Assembly: GCF_003265705.1 (NCBI RefSeq)
Contig: NW_020312848.1
Span: forward strand, 57,145,707 to 57,209,706
Length of the DNA stretch: 64,000 nucleotides
Reading direction: 5' to 3'
DNA from: Callorhinus ursinus
Lineage: Eukaryota > Chordata > Mammalia > Carnivora > Otariidae
Part shown: positions 30,460-42,830 of the stretch, in pieces
Position numbering within the stretch: position 1 is the stretch's first letter
Layout: each line of letters begins with the position of its first letter
Notes under the pieces: generated by a model
What the model saw: the letters and a program-made list of their open reading frames with translations, nothing else
Told to the model about the DNA's origin: nothing
The model's database searches: none
Program-made: the position numbers and the translations under genes

Positions 30460-30845
30460 GTAATAGTTTATCTTGTAGAGAAGTATTTTTTCATGATAAC
30501 CACCCTAACAGGTGTGAGGTGATATCCCATTATAGTTTTGATCCACAATTTCCCAAGTAAGTTGTACATTGACCACTTTTCCATGTACCTGTTGGCCATT
30601 TTTGTATCTTCTTTGGAAAATTATTCATTTCCTCTGCCCATTTTTTAAATCAGGTTGTTAGCCTTTGTTCTCTTCAGTTGTATGAGTTCTTCATATATTT
30701 TGGATATTAGCACCTTATCAGATATATGATTTGCAAGTATGTTAGCCCATTCCATAGGTTGCCTTTCCATTTTATTGATCATTTCTTTGGCTCTGCAGAA
30801 GCTTTTTAGTTTGATGTAGTCCCTCTTGTTCATTGATTTGTATGA
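30460..30845 (-). repeat. Old L1 ORF2 fragment
   Basis: Minus strand encodes pieces such as [19 protein letters not shown] and [22 protein letters not shown], the L1 ORF2 C-terminal region. Frame decayed. Confidence 0.85.
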
Positions 30846-31017
30846 ATACCTGAATATTAAGGCTACTGATGTATTACTTGTCATTTTTATTGCATATTTA
30901 GAGATGATTTTAATTTGGTTTAATAGATTTTAATTTGGCAATTCCTTGTAGTAATAAACACCCCCACTAATATATTTATCCTTCACTAAACTGTTATGTT
31001 ATTTAAATATGTTCTCA

Positions 31018-31208
31018 GGGTGCCTGGGTGGCTCAGTCGTTAAGTGCCTGTCTTCAGCTCAGGTCATGGTTCCAGGGTCCGGGGAGTGAGCCTGGCATCA
31101 GGCTCCCTGCTCCACGGGAAGCCAGCTTCTCCCTCTCCCAACCCCCCTGCTTGTGTTCCCTCTCTCACTGTGTCTGCCAAATAAATAAATAGAATCTTTA
31201 AAAAAAAA
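31018..31208 (+). mobile_element. Can-SINE
   Basis: GGGTGCCTGGGTGGCTCAGTCG head through AAATAAATAAATAGAATCTTTAAAA tail. Confidence 0.93.
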
Positions 31209-32750
31209 TTTCCTATTCATATGATCATTCATATTTCCCCTTTAGACATAGTTAACTACTTATAAGTGATTACAGTGTTTGTAAATCTAGACCATTTTAC
31301 TGACAGGGCTGCTTATAGTACATTTTCATTTTATTTATTTCTGTTTCAATGATGAATAATTGTGAACCATTTATTTAGTCCCAATAGCTAGGAAACATTT
31401 CCTCTTTATAACCTTTTATTTATTTATTTTTGCTTTGTTTCTGATTCATAAATAATTATAAGGTAATAGGAATTTGGAAGGATTTTGTCCTGGAAAAAGG
31501 CTTAAGGTGTTTTAGGATATTTTATTTGGTACTTATTTTATTTATTAAAAAAATCTGCTTTTTCTTTATAACAAATCTCTAATTCTATAAAAATCTTTTT
31601 TCTATGGTCAGTCTCCTTATGTGATCATTTGCCATCTAGTGGACAATCTAAGTATTGCTCAGCTTTGTAAAAGGGTTCTATACAGGATGTATACAGAGAT
31701 GGAAACCGATCAGAGATATTCTGGGGCAATGTGTGATTTCCATTCCTGTGTACCAGTTCAGATTATATAAGATAAAAATATTTAATCTTTCTTTTTGTCT
31801 TTATAGGCTGATATTAGAGATACATATACTTATAGATAAAACATACTGTTCTTATTATAGACAATATTCAGAAACAGAAGATGAAGAGCTGATTCACATA
31901 AAGGTAAGCAACAATTGTTCAAAAGAGCCAATACTAGTTGGGGAGAGGAGGTGAGGCAGTATATAGTGGAGAGGAGAACAGGGATCTAATGAGAGAGAGG
32001 AGAAATGGAGAGGGGAGGATACGTGGAGAGAAAGGAAAATGAAGAGGCAGAAAGAAGTAGCAAAGAAGAAATAGAGGGAGCTGGCAAAAGAGGCAACTAG
32101 ACAAAGCTGAAATGGGAAAGGGCATTACAAGTGTGTTCAAAAGAACCGAAAGATGAGTGGAGAGAGACTAGAAATGGTTTGCAGTATATCACCTATCTCG
32201 AAGCACGGCCTCTCTGATTTTGTCTGCCAGATTCCAAGCAAGTGCTCCATAGATCGTACTTCCTGATTACTATCATCAATGTATAATTTACATTACATAT
32301 GCATGTGTGATGAGTGATTTTTTTCCTTTTGCATTTTTCTTATTTAGAGCTCTCATAATTCAGGGACATAGTGAGTGGGGTTATGCTTCTTTTATTAGAA
32401 ACTGATTTCACTTGGGATTTTGTTGGAGTATTCAACCAGTGAGGCCCTACAAGTGGAATCTAGGACACCTGATTGCCTTGAGTAATTAAGGCAATTGAGA
32501 CTGCTGGAGAATAATATTAATCAATGTATACTTTAAACTTCTGTTATTTACAAAGAGAGTCAGGTGTTCCATTCAACAAATACTTACTGAGTTCTCATTG
32601 TATGTCTGGCATGTAGTAGACATGGCACTGTAAGATGAAAAAAATTTTACTGTCCAGTAAGGTTTAGTTAACTGGAGAAGTTACAGATGGAAAATATCTT
32701 ATTTTTCTTCTTTACGAATTATGTTTTAGCTTATATGAGTCTCCCTGCCT
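31209..32750. other. Unique intergenic sequence
   Basis: No gene recognised. A purine-rich stretch occupies 31935-32110, and a short L2/MIR-like 3' end (minus) lies at about 32570-32640. A possible plus-strand exon is described in the findings. Confidence 0.45.
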
Positions 32751-32754
32751 TGTA

Positions 32755-33220
32755 TGATAGGCAGAATGAATAAGATGATTCCCAGTGATGCATACCTTGA
32801 ATGTGGGTGGAACCTGTGAATACAGTGGGATATCATTTCTGTAATTACGTTATCTTAAATGGCAAAAAGGAGCTTATTCTATTTGAGCCTAATTTAATCA
32901 CAGGAGTCCTTTAAATATAGATCTAGGGATCCAGACTCAGAAGTCAGAGATGTAAGTATGAGAAAGATTTGAAGAGAGAAAAATTCTCTTAGTGGTTTTG
33001 AGGATGAAGGGGGCCATGTGGCAAGAACATGAGAATGGCCTCTAGGAGCTCAGGGCATCACCTAACTCAGAGCCAGCAAGAAATAGGAGACCTTAGTCAC
33101 AAATCACTGAATTCTTCCAACATTTACATGAGCTTGGAAGAAACCCCTGAGCACCAGATAAGAATACAGATTATGGATATCTTGATTTGACACTCAGAGT
33201 AGAGGATATAGTAACATATT
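32755..33220 (+). repeat. MLT1-type LTR
   Basis: TATGATAGGCAGAATGA start, GGAACCTGTGAATACAG, GGCCATGTGGCAAGAACATGAG and TTACATGAGCTTGGAAG follow the MaLR LTR consensus in the sense direction. Confidence 0.72.
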
Positions 33221-33489
33221 ATTATGAGGTTCTTATGCTACATGTGAAATGGTATAATGTTATTGGAAGACAGACTGTGATAAGGTGTGTGTAGGTGTAT
33301 GTGCATATTATATTCTAGGAGCAACCTCAAAATTAAAAATAACAGATATAACCAATAAGTCAATAGTGGAGATAAGATGTAGTCATAAGAAGTATATATG
33401 CAGTTATTCCAAAAGAAGGTAGGAAAAGAGGAAAAAGGCCCAAAAAGTGGGGATAAGTAGAAAACAAGTAACATATGGCATTTAAATTT

Positions 33490-36400
33490 AAACATATCAA
33501 TAATTCATTAAATGTAAATGTTCTAGACACCTGGTCAAAAGGCAGAGAATATCAATATCAGAGAAAAAAGCAAAACCCAATTCTATACTATCTATAAAAC
33601 ACCCACCTTAAAATAAGGACAAAGAGGGATTAAAAATAACATAAGAAAATGATATGCCATATAAACAATAATTGAAAGAAAATTATATTAGCTATATTAA
33701 TATTAGGTGAAGTAGATTTAGAACAAGAAATATTACCAGGAATAAAGAGGGACATTGCATAATGACATGGGGTTCATTTAATGAAGAAAAAAATCCAACC
33801 CTAAATATGTATGCATATGGTAACAGATTACATTAAGTATACATAATACATTAAGTAGAACTGATACAACTAAAAGGAGAGACAAATCTACAATTCCAGT
33901 TTCAAACGTCAACACCCTTCTTTCATTAATTTATAGAACAAGTAGACAAAAACATCAGTAAGCATATGGAAAGAATATTACCCAATTTGACATAATTGAT
34001 ATTTATAGAACACTCCATCCACAGTAGAAGAACCCACTTTTTTTTTTCAAGTGTACATAGAATATTCACCCAAAGAGACCATATTCTGGGGCACAATACA
34101 AATCTCAACAGACTTACAAAGACTGAAATATTAAAATTATGTTCTATGACAACCATGAAACTTGAAATCAATAAAAACATATCTGGAATATCCCTCAATA
34201 TTTTGAAATTATTTTTTTTAAGATTTTATTTATTTGAGATCAAGAGCGAGAGCACAACTCCCCACTGACCAGGGAGCCCAAAGTGGGGCTCGATCCCAGG
34301 ACACTGGGATCATGATCTGAACCAAAGGCAGAAGCTTAACCGACTGAGCAACATACTTCTAATTAATCCCATCTCAAAGAAATCACAAGGTACCTTAAAA
34401 AATAAATTAAAAGAAAATGAATTGAGAACCTGTAAAAATTTGTAGAATGCTTCTTATGTAGCTTTAGCAAAGTGGCTAAAATTATCCTTAGAACGAAAGT
34501 TATAGCTCTCAATGCTTATATTAAAAGAAGAATTGTCTCAACATTCATTTTAAAATTCCACCTTAAACTAGGAAAAAAACATAAAGCATGAAGAAAAAAA
34601 TAAACAAGCAGAAATCAATGAAATAGCAATGAAAATCAGCAACACTAAAATTACTAAACCTAAAGCCAGAATGATCAAGGAAAAGAAGCTGCAAATTAAA
34701 ATCAGAAATGAATAAGGCCATAATTACTGATCCTAAAGACATTAAAAGGATTTTAATGGCATAATGTTGCAACTTTCAATGAATTTAAGTGCATAGATGA
34801 AATGCACAAATTCCTTAAAAGATGTTAACTACCAAAGCTCACTCAAGAGGAAATATATAACATGAATAGACATCTGTTAAAGATATATAGGTATATAGCT
34901 AAATACCTTCCCACAAAGAAAATTCTAAATTTAGATGACTTAATTATTCAACATAGTGCTAGAAGTCCTAGCTGGTGAATGAAGGCAAGAAAAGAAAGCA
35001 AAAGGCATAAAGATGAGAAAGGAAAAAATAAAGTTGTCCCTATTTTCAGATGAGATAAATACATATTAAATCTGAAGAAATCTACAAAAGAACTACTAAA
35101 ATATGTGTTGGTCAAGGTTGCAAGAATAAGATAAACATATAAAAATCAATATTTCTAATATATTAGCAATGAACAAATGAAATACTTAAGAAAACATGTA
35201 CAGAACTTTGTATACACTAAATGTTGATGAAACAAATCAAAGAAAATCTCAATAAATGGAGAGACATAATGTGTTTGTAGATTAGAAGACACAGTAAAGA
35301 TGAGAGTTCTCTTGAAGGAGATGCAAGTTTAATGCAATCTTATCAACATCTCAGCAAGATGTTTTGTAGATATAGCTAAGATTCTAAAACTTATATGGAA
35401 AGGCAATGGAAATATTAGAGCTGAAGTTATTTTGAAGAATAGAGTGGGAAGAATCATTCTATGTAACTTAATAACTTATTATATAGCGACAGTAGTCAAG
35501 ACTCTGTGGTATTGGTGGAGAGACAGACATACATATCAATGGAATAGAAGAGAGAACACAGAAACAGACTCACACAAATATGCCTAGCTTTTGACAAAGC
35601 AAGTTTGTAAAAACAATCCAAAGGAGGAAAGATAGCCTTTTCAAAAAATGGTGCTGGAGCAATTGGACATCCACAGACAGAAAATAAAACGACCTAAATT
35701 TCACATCTTATATGAAAATGAACTCAAAGTGGATTGTGGACTTAGGATGTAAAATTAGGAACCTTTTAGAGAAAACAAAAACAAGAGAAAGTCTTCAGGC
35801 TCTCAAGCTAGGCAGAGTTCTTAGACCTGACAACCAAAAGTATGGTCTATAAAAGGAAAAACTGATAAACTAGACTGAATAAAAATTTAAAACTTTTGCT
35901 TGGTGAAAGACCCTGTTTTATCATGTTAAGAGGATAAAAATACAAGCTGCATTCTGGAAGAAAATGTTTACATATTACATATCTGACAAAACACTTGTAT
36001 CTGAAATGCATATAGAACTGTCAAAACTGGAGAGTAAAAAAAATAATAGAAATAAAGTAATCCAGTTAGAAAAAGGACAAAATACATGAAAAGACCTTTC
36101 ACCAAAGAGGATATACAGATGGCAAATAAGCACATGAAAAGATTTTCAACATCATTAGGAAAATGCAAATTAAAACTATAATGAGATACCACTACATAAC
36201 TATCAGAATGGCTAAAATAAGTAACAGAGTCAATGTCAAATTCTGGTTAGGGTACAGAGAAGCTGGATCACTCACACATCATGATGGGAACGTGAAATGG
36301 TATAGCCACTCTGGAAAACTTACTTGGCAATTTCTTTAAATAACATGTAACTACCATACAAACCAGCAATTGCACTTCTGGGAATTTATCCCAGAGAAAT

Positions 36401-36945
36401 GAAGACTTATGTTCACACAGAAACTAGTACATACATGTTAATAGTAGCCTTATTTGTAATAGCCACAAACTGGAAACACCCTAGATGTCCTTCAAGGAGT
36501 GAATAAAGAATTATAGTATGTCCATACCATTGGATACTACTCAACAATAAAACAAATGAACTACTGATACACACCACAATCTGGGTGAATTTCCAGAGAA
36601 TTATGCTGAGTGAAAAAGCCAGTCCCCAAAGTCTATATACTGTATGGTAGATACCATTTGTATAACATTCTTGAAATGCCAAATTACAGAAATGAACAGA
36701 TTAGTGACTATGAGGGATTAAGGAGCTGGCGGGAGGTAAGAAGGAAGTGGGTGTAGCTATAAAAAGGCCACAAAAGTTATCCTTGTGATGATGAAAATAC
36801 TATGCCCTGATCCTACCCACATCAATATCCTGGTTACTCAAGTATAGTTTTACATGGGGGGAAACCAGAGTAAAAGATAAGTAAGATTTCTCTATTACTT
36901 CTTGCAACTGCATGGGAAATTACAATGATCTGAAAATGAAAATTA
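33490..36945 (+). repeat. Older L1, about 3.4 kb, decayed
   Basis: From the endonuclease start (AATGTAAATGTTCTAGACACC) through RT-region remains to the C-terminus and 3' end (AGATGTCCTTCAAGGAGTGAATAAAG at about 36483). Many stops. Interrupted by a SINE at 34211-34352 and followed by one at 36946. Confidence 0.85.
34211..34352 (-). mobile_element. Can-SINE, partial
   Basis: T-run, AAGATTTTATTTATTTGAG, CGATCCCAGGACACTGGGATC, ending CCGACTGAGCA; its head is eroded. Sits inside the older L1. Confidence 0.88.
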
Positions 36946-37132
36946 GGGGCGCCCTGGGTGTCTCAGTCGTCAAGCGTCTGCCTTCGGCTCAGGTCATGAT
37001 CCCGGGGTCCTGGGATGGAGCCCCGCATCGGGCTCCCTGCTCAGCGGGAAGCCTGCTTCTCCCTCTCCCACTCCCTCTGCTTGTGTTCCCTCTCTCGCTG
37101 TGTCTCTGTCAGATAAATAAATAAAATCTTTA

Positions 37133-37158
<26 letters not shown>
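36946..37158 (+). mobile_element. Can-SINE
   Basis: GGGGCGCCCTGGGTGTCTCAG head, A-rich tail. Flanking duplication AAAATGAAAATTA at 36933-36945 and about 37160-37172. Confidence 0.94.
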
Positions 37159-37164
<6 letters not shown>

Positions 37165-37172
37165 GAAAATTA

Positions 37173-37815
37173 TATACATATAAAAATAATTACTAGGGCA
37201 AAATGTGCTCCTCTGAAGATACAGGTACTGAAGAATAGTTTACTTCTTCCCACCTAATATAAATATCAGAGAGCTTCACTCAGTGTTTCTGTGTCCTTGA
37301 AACCTCTAATTATTCTGTACAGTTAGAGAGCCAGGTTCTGTTCTCTGTGTACAGTGTTCATATTTCTCCAGAGACATGAAAATTGTTAGAAAAATAGAAT
37401 TTTAACAAAAATGATGTGTTTATTTTTCTAAACAATAGGTGGCATCTGAGTTTCACAAATAAAATTGATGATTCACGGCTCTTTTAGGAAATGTATTTTT
37501 CAAATTTAACTTACATACACTGTATTCCTTACAGTTTGTAATAGATTTGTTAAGTATTTGTTGACTGAAATAATACACATTATTTTTTTCTGACATTAAC
37601 ACTGGGAAAGCTGCTACTTTTTGGGAAAAATATAAAAATAAACTGTAGATTTCATAATGCATTTTTGTGTCCCTTTAATGTATTATAATTTATACATAAC
37701 TAAAATCTAGTAAATTCTAACACATATCATATGTTAACTTTTCTTTTTTTAGTTAATATTATGCAGATGTGTAGAAATACTAGCATAAGTATTCAATATA
37801 TGAGTAACAGAGAAC
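37173..37815. other. Unique intergenic sequence
   Basis: AT-rich, nothing recognised. Confidence 0.5.
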
Positions 37816-38010
37816 TTTTTTTTTTAAGATTTATTTATTTGAGAGAGAGAGAGAGAGCACATGTGCTGGAGCTGGGGGAGGGGCAAAGGGAGAGAACCTT
37901 CAAGCAGACTCCCTACTGAGTTTGGAGCCCAACATAGGGCTGCATCCCATGACCCATGAGATCATGACCTGAGTGGAAATCACAAGTAGGCTGCCCAACC
38001 AAGTGAGCCC
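37816..38010 (-). mobile_element. Can-SINE
   Basis: T-run, AAGATTTATTTATTTGAGAGAG, then the reversed body to CCAAGTGAGCCCC. The next L1 inserted exactly at its end. Confidence 0.9.
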
Positions 38011-38027
38011 CCATAACTTTATTTTCT
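38011..38027. repeat. Target-site duplication of twin-primed L1, left
   Basis: CCATAACTTTATTTTCT, repeated at 39901-39917. Confidence 0.93.
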
Positions 38028-39900
38028 TTTTATTATTATTTTTTAAATTTAAATTCAATTAGCCAAGATATAGTACATCATTTATTTTTGATATAATGTT
38101 CAATAATTCATCAGTTCAAAATAACACCTAGTGCTCATCACATCATGTGCCCTCCTTAATGCCCATCACCCAGTTACCCCATCCCCCCACCCACCTCCCT
38201 TTCTGCAACCCCCAGTTTGTTTCCCAGAGTCAAGAATCTCATATGGTTTGTCTCCCTCTCTGATTTCTTCCCAGTTTCCCCACCCCCACCCCTATTGTCC
38301 TCTGCACTATTCCTTATGTCCCACATATGAGTGAAACCATATAACTGTGTTTCTCTGATTGACTGATTTCACTTAGCATAATACCCTCCAGCTCCACCCA
38401 TGTTGATATTCATCCATGTTGATATTCATCCTTTCTGATGGCTGAGTATTATTCCATTGTGTATATGAATCACATCTTCTTTATCCATTCATCCATTGAA
38501 GGACATCTCAGCTCCTTCTACAGCTTGGCTATTGTGGACATTGCTGCTATGAACATTGGGGTGCAAGTGCTCCTTCTTTTCACTACATCTATATCTTTGG
38601 GGTAAATATCCAGTAGTGCAATTGCTGGGTCATAGGGTAGCTCTATTTTTAATGTCCTGAGGAACCTCCATACTGTTTTCCAGAGTGGCTGTACCAGCTT
38701 GCTTTCCCACCAACAGTGTAAGAGGGTTCCCCTTTCTCCACATCTGCACCAACACTTGTTGTTCCCTATCTTGTTAATTTTAGCCATTCTGACTGGTGTA
38801 AGGTGGTATCTCATTGTGGTTTTGATTTGTATTTCCCTGATGGCAAGTGATGTGGAGCATTTTTTCATGTGTCTTTTGACCATTTGTATGTTTCTTTGGA
38901 GAAGTGTCTGTTCATGTCTTCTGCCCATTTCTTGACTGGGTTATTTGTTTTTTGGGTGTTGAGTTTGAGAAGCCCTATATCTGTAATATCATTTGCAAAT
39001 CTCTTCTCCCATTCCTAGGTTGCCTTTTAGTTTTATCGATTGTTTCCTTTGCTGTGCAGAAGCTTTTTATCTTGATGAAGTACAATGTGACTGAAGAAAA
39101 AGAAATTAAGGAATCTATCCCATTCACAACTGCAACAAAAACCATTAGATACATAGGAATAAACCTAACCAAAGAGGCAAAAGATCTGTACTCTAGAAAT
39201 TACAGAACATTTATGAAAGAAACTGAGGAAGACACAAAGAGATGGAAAAACATTCCAAGCTCACGGATAGAAGAATAAACATTGTTAAAATGTCTATGCT
39301 GCCCAGAGCAATCTACACATTCAACGCAATCCCTATCAATATACCACCAATATTTTTCACAGAGCAGGAACAAACAATCTTAAAATTTGTATGGAACCAG
39401 AAAAGATCCTAAATCACCAGGGGAATGTTGAAAAAGAAAACCAAAGCTGGAGCATCACAATGCCTGACTTCAAGCTATATTACAAAGCTGTGATCATCAA
39501 GACAGCATGGTACTAGCACAAAAACAGACACGTAGGTCAATGGAACAGAATAGAGAGCCCAGAAATGGACCCTCAGTTCTATGGTCAAATAATCTTTGAC
39601 AAAGCAGGGAAGAATATCCAGTGGAAAAAAGCCTCTTCAATAAATGGTGCTGGGAAAATTGGACAGCCACATAAAGAAGAATGAAACTGGACCACTCACT
39701 TACACCATATACAAAGATAAACTCAAAATGAATGAAAGATCTAAATGTGAGACAGGAATCCATCAAAATCCTAGAGGAGAACACAGGCAGCAACCTCTCT
39801 GACCTTGGACAAAGCAACTTTTTGTAAGACATGTCTCTAAAGGCAAGGGAAATAAAAGCAAAAATGAACTCTTAGGATTTCATCAAGAAGAGCTTCTGCA
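38028..39900 (-). mobile_element. Twin-primed (5'-inverted) L1 insertion
   Basis: 38028-39078 is L1 3' UTR and ORF2 C-terminus on the minus strand ([22 protein letters not shown], [12 protein letters not shown]). 39079-39900 is the adjoining upstream ORF2 part on the plus strand ([25 protein letters not shown]). The two meet at the same L1 position (ATTTCATCAAGA...AGCTTCTGC). The whole is bounded by a 17-bp duplication CCATAACTTTATTTTCT at 38011-38027 and 39901-39917, so it is one event. Confidence 0.93.
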
Positions 39901-39917
39901 CCATAACTTTATTTTCT
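39901..39917. repeat. Target-site duplication of twin-primed L1, right
   Basis: CCATAACTTTATTTTCT, same as 38011-38027. Confidence 0.93.
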
Positions 39918-42830
39918 AATAAATTTTACATTATTTGGAACTAGCCTTCCACATCTATGAACTTTGACCATTCTTTCATATCCTTAGGCACCAAATGTTT
40001 TCTTGTTCCTCTCCCTTAGGATTTGAAACTTATTGTGGGGCTATTTAAAGTCTGAGGAACCACATCAGGTGAGAGTAATCACTTCTTGCTTTCAGATGTT
40101 TGGTCTTTGTTGGCTACCTCTACCCCAGTTAAAAAACAATAGTAATAATAATAAAAGACTAGACTTCTGTGTTATTTCTCTGTTGTAAACTCACATACAT
40201 ATTCAGAGCTGTTGACTTTATTCTTCCCTAAGAACCACTAGGCTATATTATTCTGAATATATATTTTATGTTGTCATTTTTTTTCATGGTGCCTACCAGC
40301 CCGCAACCCTTCAAAAGAGACCAATGAAGAAATCCACTTTCCAGCCTTGCTATGATTATCTGGGTCCTGGTCTTCAATCTTTAGCCCCAACATAACAGGA
40401 TAAAATCCTAAACCCTAACTCAATGAGTGGTAGAAAAAATTCCAGGTTTTCCATTGAGAGATTGGATTTGAATCTATGCCCAGCCATTTTTGACCTCTGA
40501 AATCATGGGTAGGTCTCCAAACCAAACCTCAGTTTCATCTACAACATGATCTGTTATGAGAATTAATTTAAGTTAAAGATCATATGTGTAACCTATTCTA
40601 TAAGAGGGGTCTTATATTTTTTTTTTTGGTGTTCATTAGAAAATAAAATTTTAAAAAATGAATTCAATATATAAATTCAAGCTATATGTTAGAAGAGTCT
40701 TAAATATAAATTGCCAGTAATATCTAGCCAGCAGTTGTCAGTTACAGGAAATTAAAAAAAAAGAGACAGAAAGAGAAGGGAAGGAAAAAAAAAACCCCAA
40801 AACCAAAAAGGTGGAAGAAAACTTTTTCCCTCCTCTTTTCACTTTGCAATTCCGTACTCAGGGTAGAAATGTTCTGTATTGTCAGTCTCACCCTACTTGA
40901 TCAAAACATTGCTATGAGATCTTTGAGCTGGGAGTTTGGACCAGCAGAAACTGTCATGAAGAGGGTTTATTTTCACTAGAGAAGGTAAGGACGGCCTTAG
41001 GCGAGGTGAGTGAGCTGGAAGGAAGGGCTTTGGCACTTGATGAAGTGCCTCGGGAGGGGTTGATACCAATACTGAACGTAGGATGTGAATGCATGGTTTA
41101 AAAACCCAAACTAAGACATCATTTCACAGCAATATGCTATCACATCATTGTCATATGCCATCGGATACTGAATAATTTTTGTGGGAATATATGAATATAT
41201 TTTATCTCTGTAAGCACAGCTTTTTGAGTGGTGGTGCTTTATATCTTTTTGTCCTTTAGAGTGTCAAGCACTATTACAAATAATCTGTTTATATAATAGA
41301 TAAGGACTTAAATTAGCCTTTTCATCTGTAAAAATAAATTCTTAAGCTATGCATCCAGATTACAAAATGGTTTTTATTTAACTCTGAAGTTATATTTTAT
41401 TTCAGCTTTTACTTTTATGCTATCCAAGGATTTACTGTAGCTAAACCTCTTTGAGTTATTTATTTTCTATAAATTTAATCCATTGTAATAGAAAGATAGG
41501 GAGGCCCCTAATTACATTTCCTACTTGAGATGGCTGGTATCTTTAAAATATCTTTGTAGATGCCAGGTCTAGGTAATGAGGCAAATGTTTTGCCTAAGAC
41601 CTTGCATATAATTAGCATAAGTGAAAGAAAAGTCCTGAGAACAGGGGAGGTAACACAATGACTTATTGAGCAGTCTCTCAGAATTCACTGTGAATTTGAC
41701 TTATGTGGGACACAAAGAATAAATTTTAGGTGACTTAAGAAATCATGTCTCAACAATGGTTTTCCTTCTACTCCTTAGTTTATGCTATCTATAAATTATC
41801 AAAGACATTTACAAATGATTTAATACTATACCCAGATTTTTTTTAAGTACATTAACTTTTAAAATTTGGATTCCATGCCAAAAAAGTTGTGTAACTGGAA
41901 AGAACATGGCTGAAAATTAAATAATATATAGATTCCTTGAAGTGTGGTTCTTTTTTAAACCTGATTTACTTTTGCAAGCACTATATTTATAATTAACTAG
42001 CCAAATCAAATTAAACTCACTAAATTTAGAGCAAACATGACCTTTGTGTTCTCTGCTGAATTGTTCATCCACAAACTGTCAGCAAATTCCATCAATATTC
42101 AATTCCCCTGCCTGGTGTGAAGCAGAACCTTCCCCTACCACACATCCACCCATGGGGAGAGGAGTTAAAGAGGAGGCCAATGACATGGTCTGTCGCTTTT
42201 TATTTATGAAAACATGGTTCCCCTCTTGTCTGCACTGGGTAGGAATGCAATAGCACATTGCAAACACATTCACTGTTCACTTACCTGTGGAAAATGGTTT
42301 CCATGAACAAATTTAAATAAGGAAGAAATATGCTTAGATTTTTTTGTTTAGAACAAATGCTGCCCTCATATATTTCTTTTCGCTTGGCAATGCTGCTGAG
42401 CTCAGCATAACCTGTTGGTGCTATAAACTGTCTAATAAATCTCCAGCCCTGCTATATATTGAAAATAACACAGTGATATGATAGGCACATCGCCAGTGGA
42501 AACGGCTGTCCATGCAAAATGATCTACTGCTAAGATTAGTTTAATTTTATTGGTATTAGTGAACATTCTGTATTGTAGGAAGTCTTAAGGAGATCTTGTT
42601 TTTCATGTTCCCTAGTAATCTGAGTAATATGAAAGCTAATCCTTTAACTGCTAAATCAGAGCTATTATAATGTTTTTGGTGGTGGATGGCAGTGAGTTCC
42701 CCCCCTTCTCTGGTAAGTGCTGTTTATGAAGAGTTTCATCTACTACTGTAGTTCAAGAAGACTAAATTATAACACGAATGGAGTGATTAAAAAAAAAAAA
42801 CTCATGTAATATGTGTAATAAGTAGAATAG
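39918..42830. other. Unique intergenic stretch
   Basis: Almost 3 kb with no SINE or L1. A decayed MIR in the plus sense lies at about 40445-40590. 42340-42720 is of more even composition and could be a conserved noncoding element (inference only). Confidence 0.45.
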
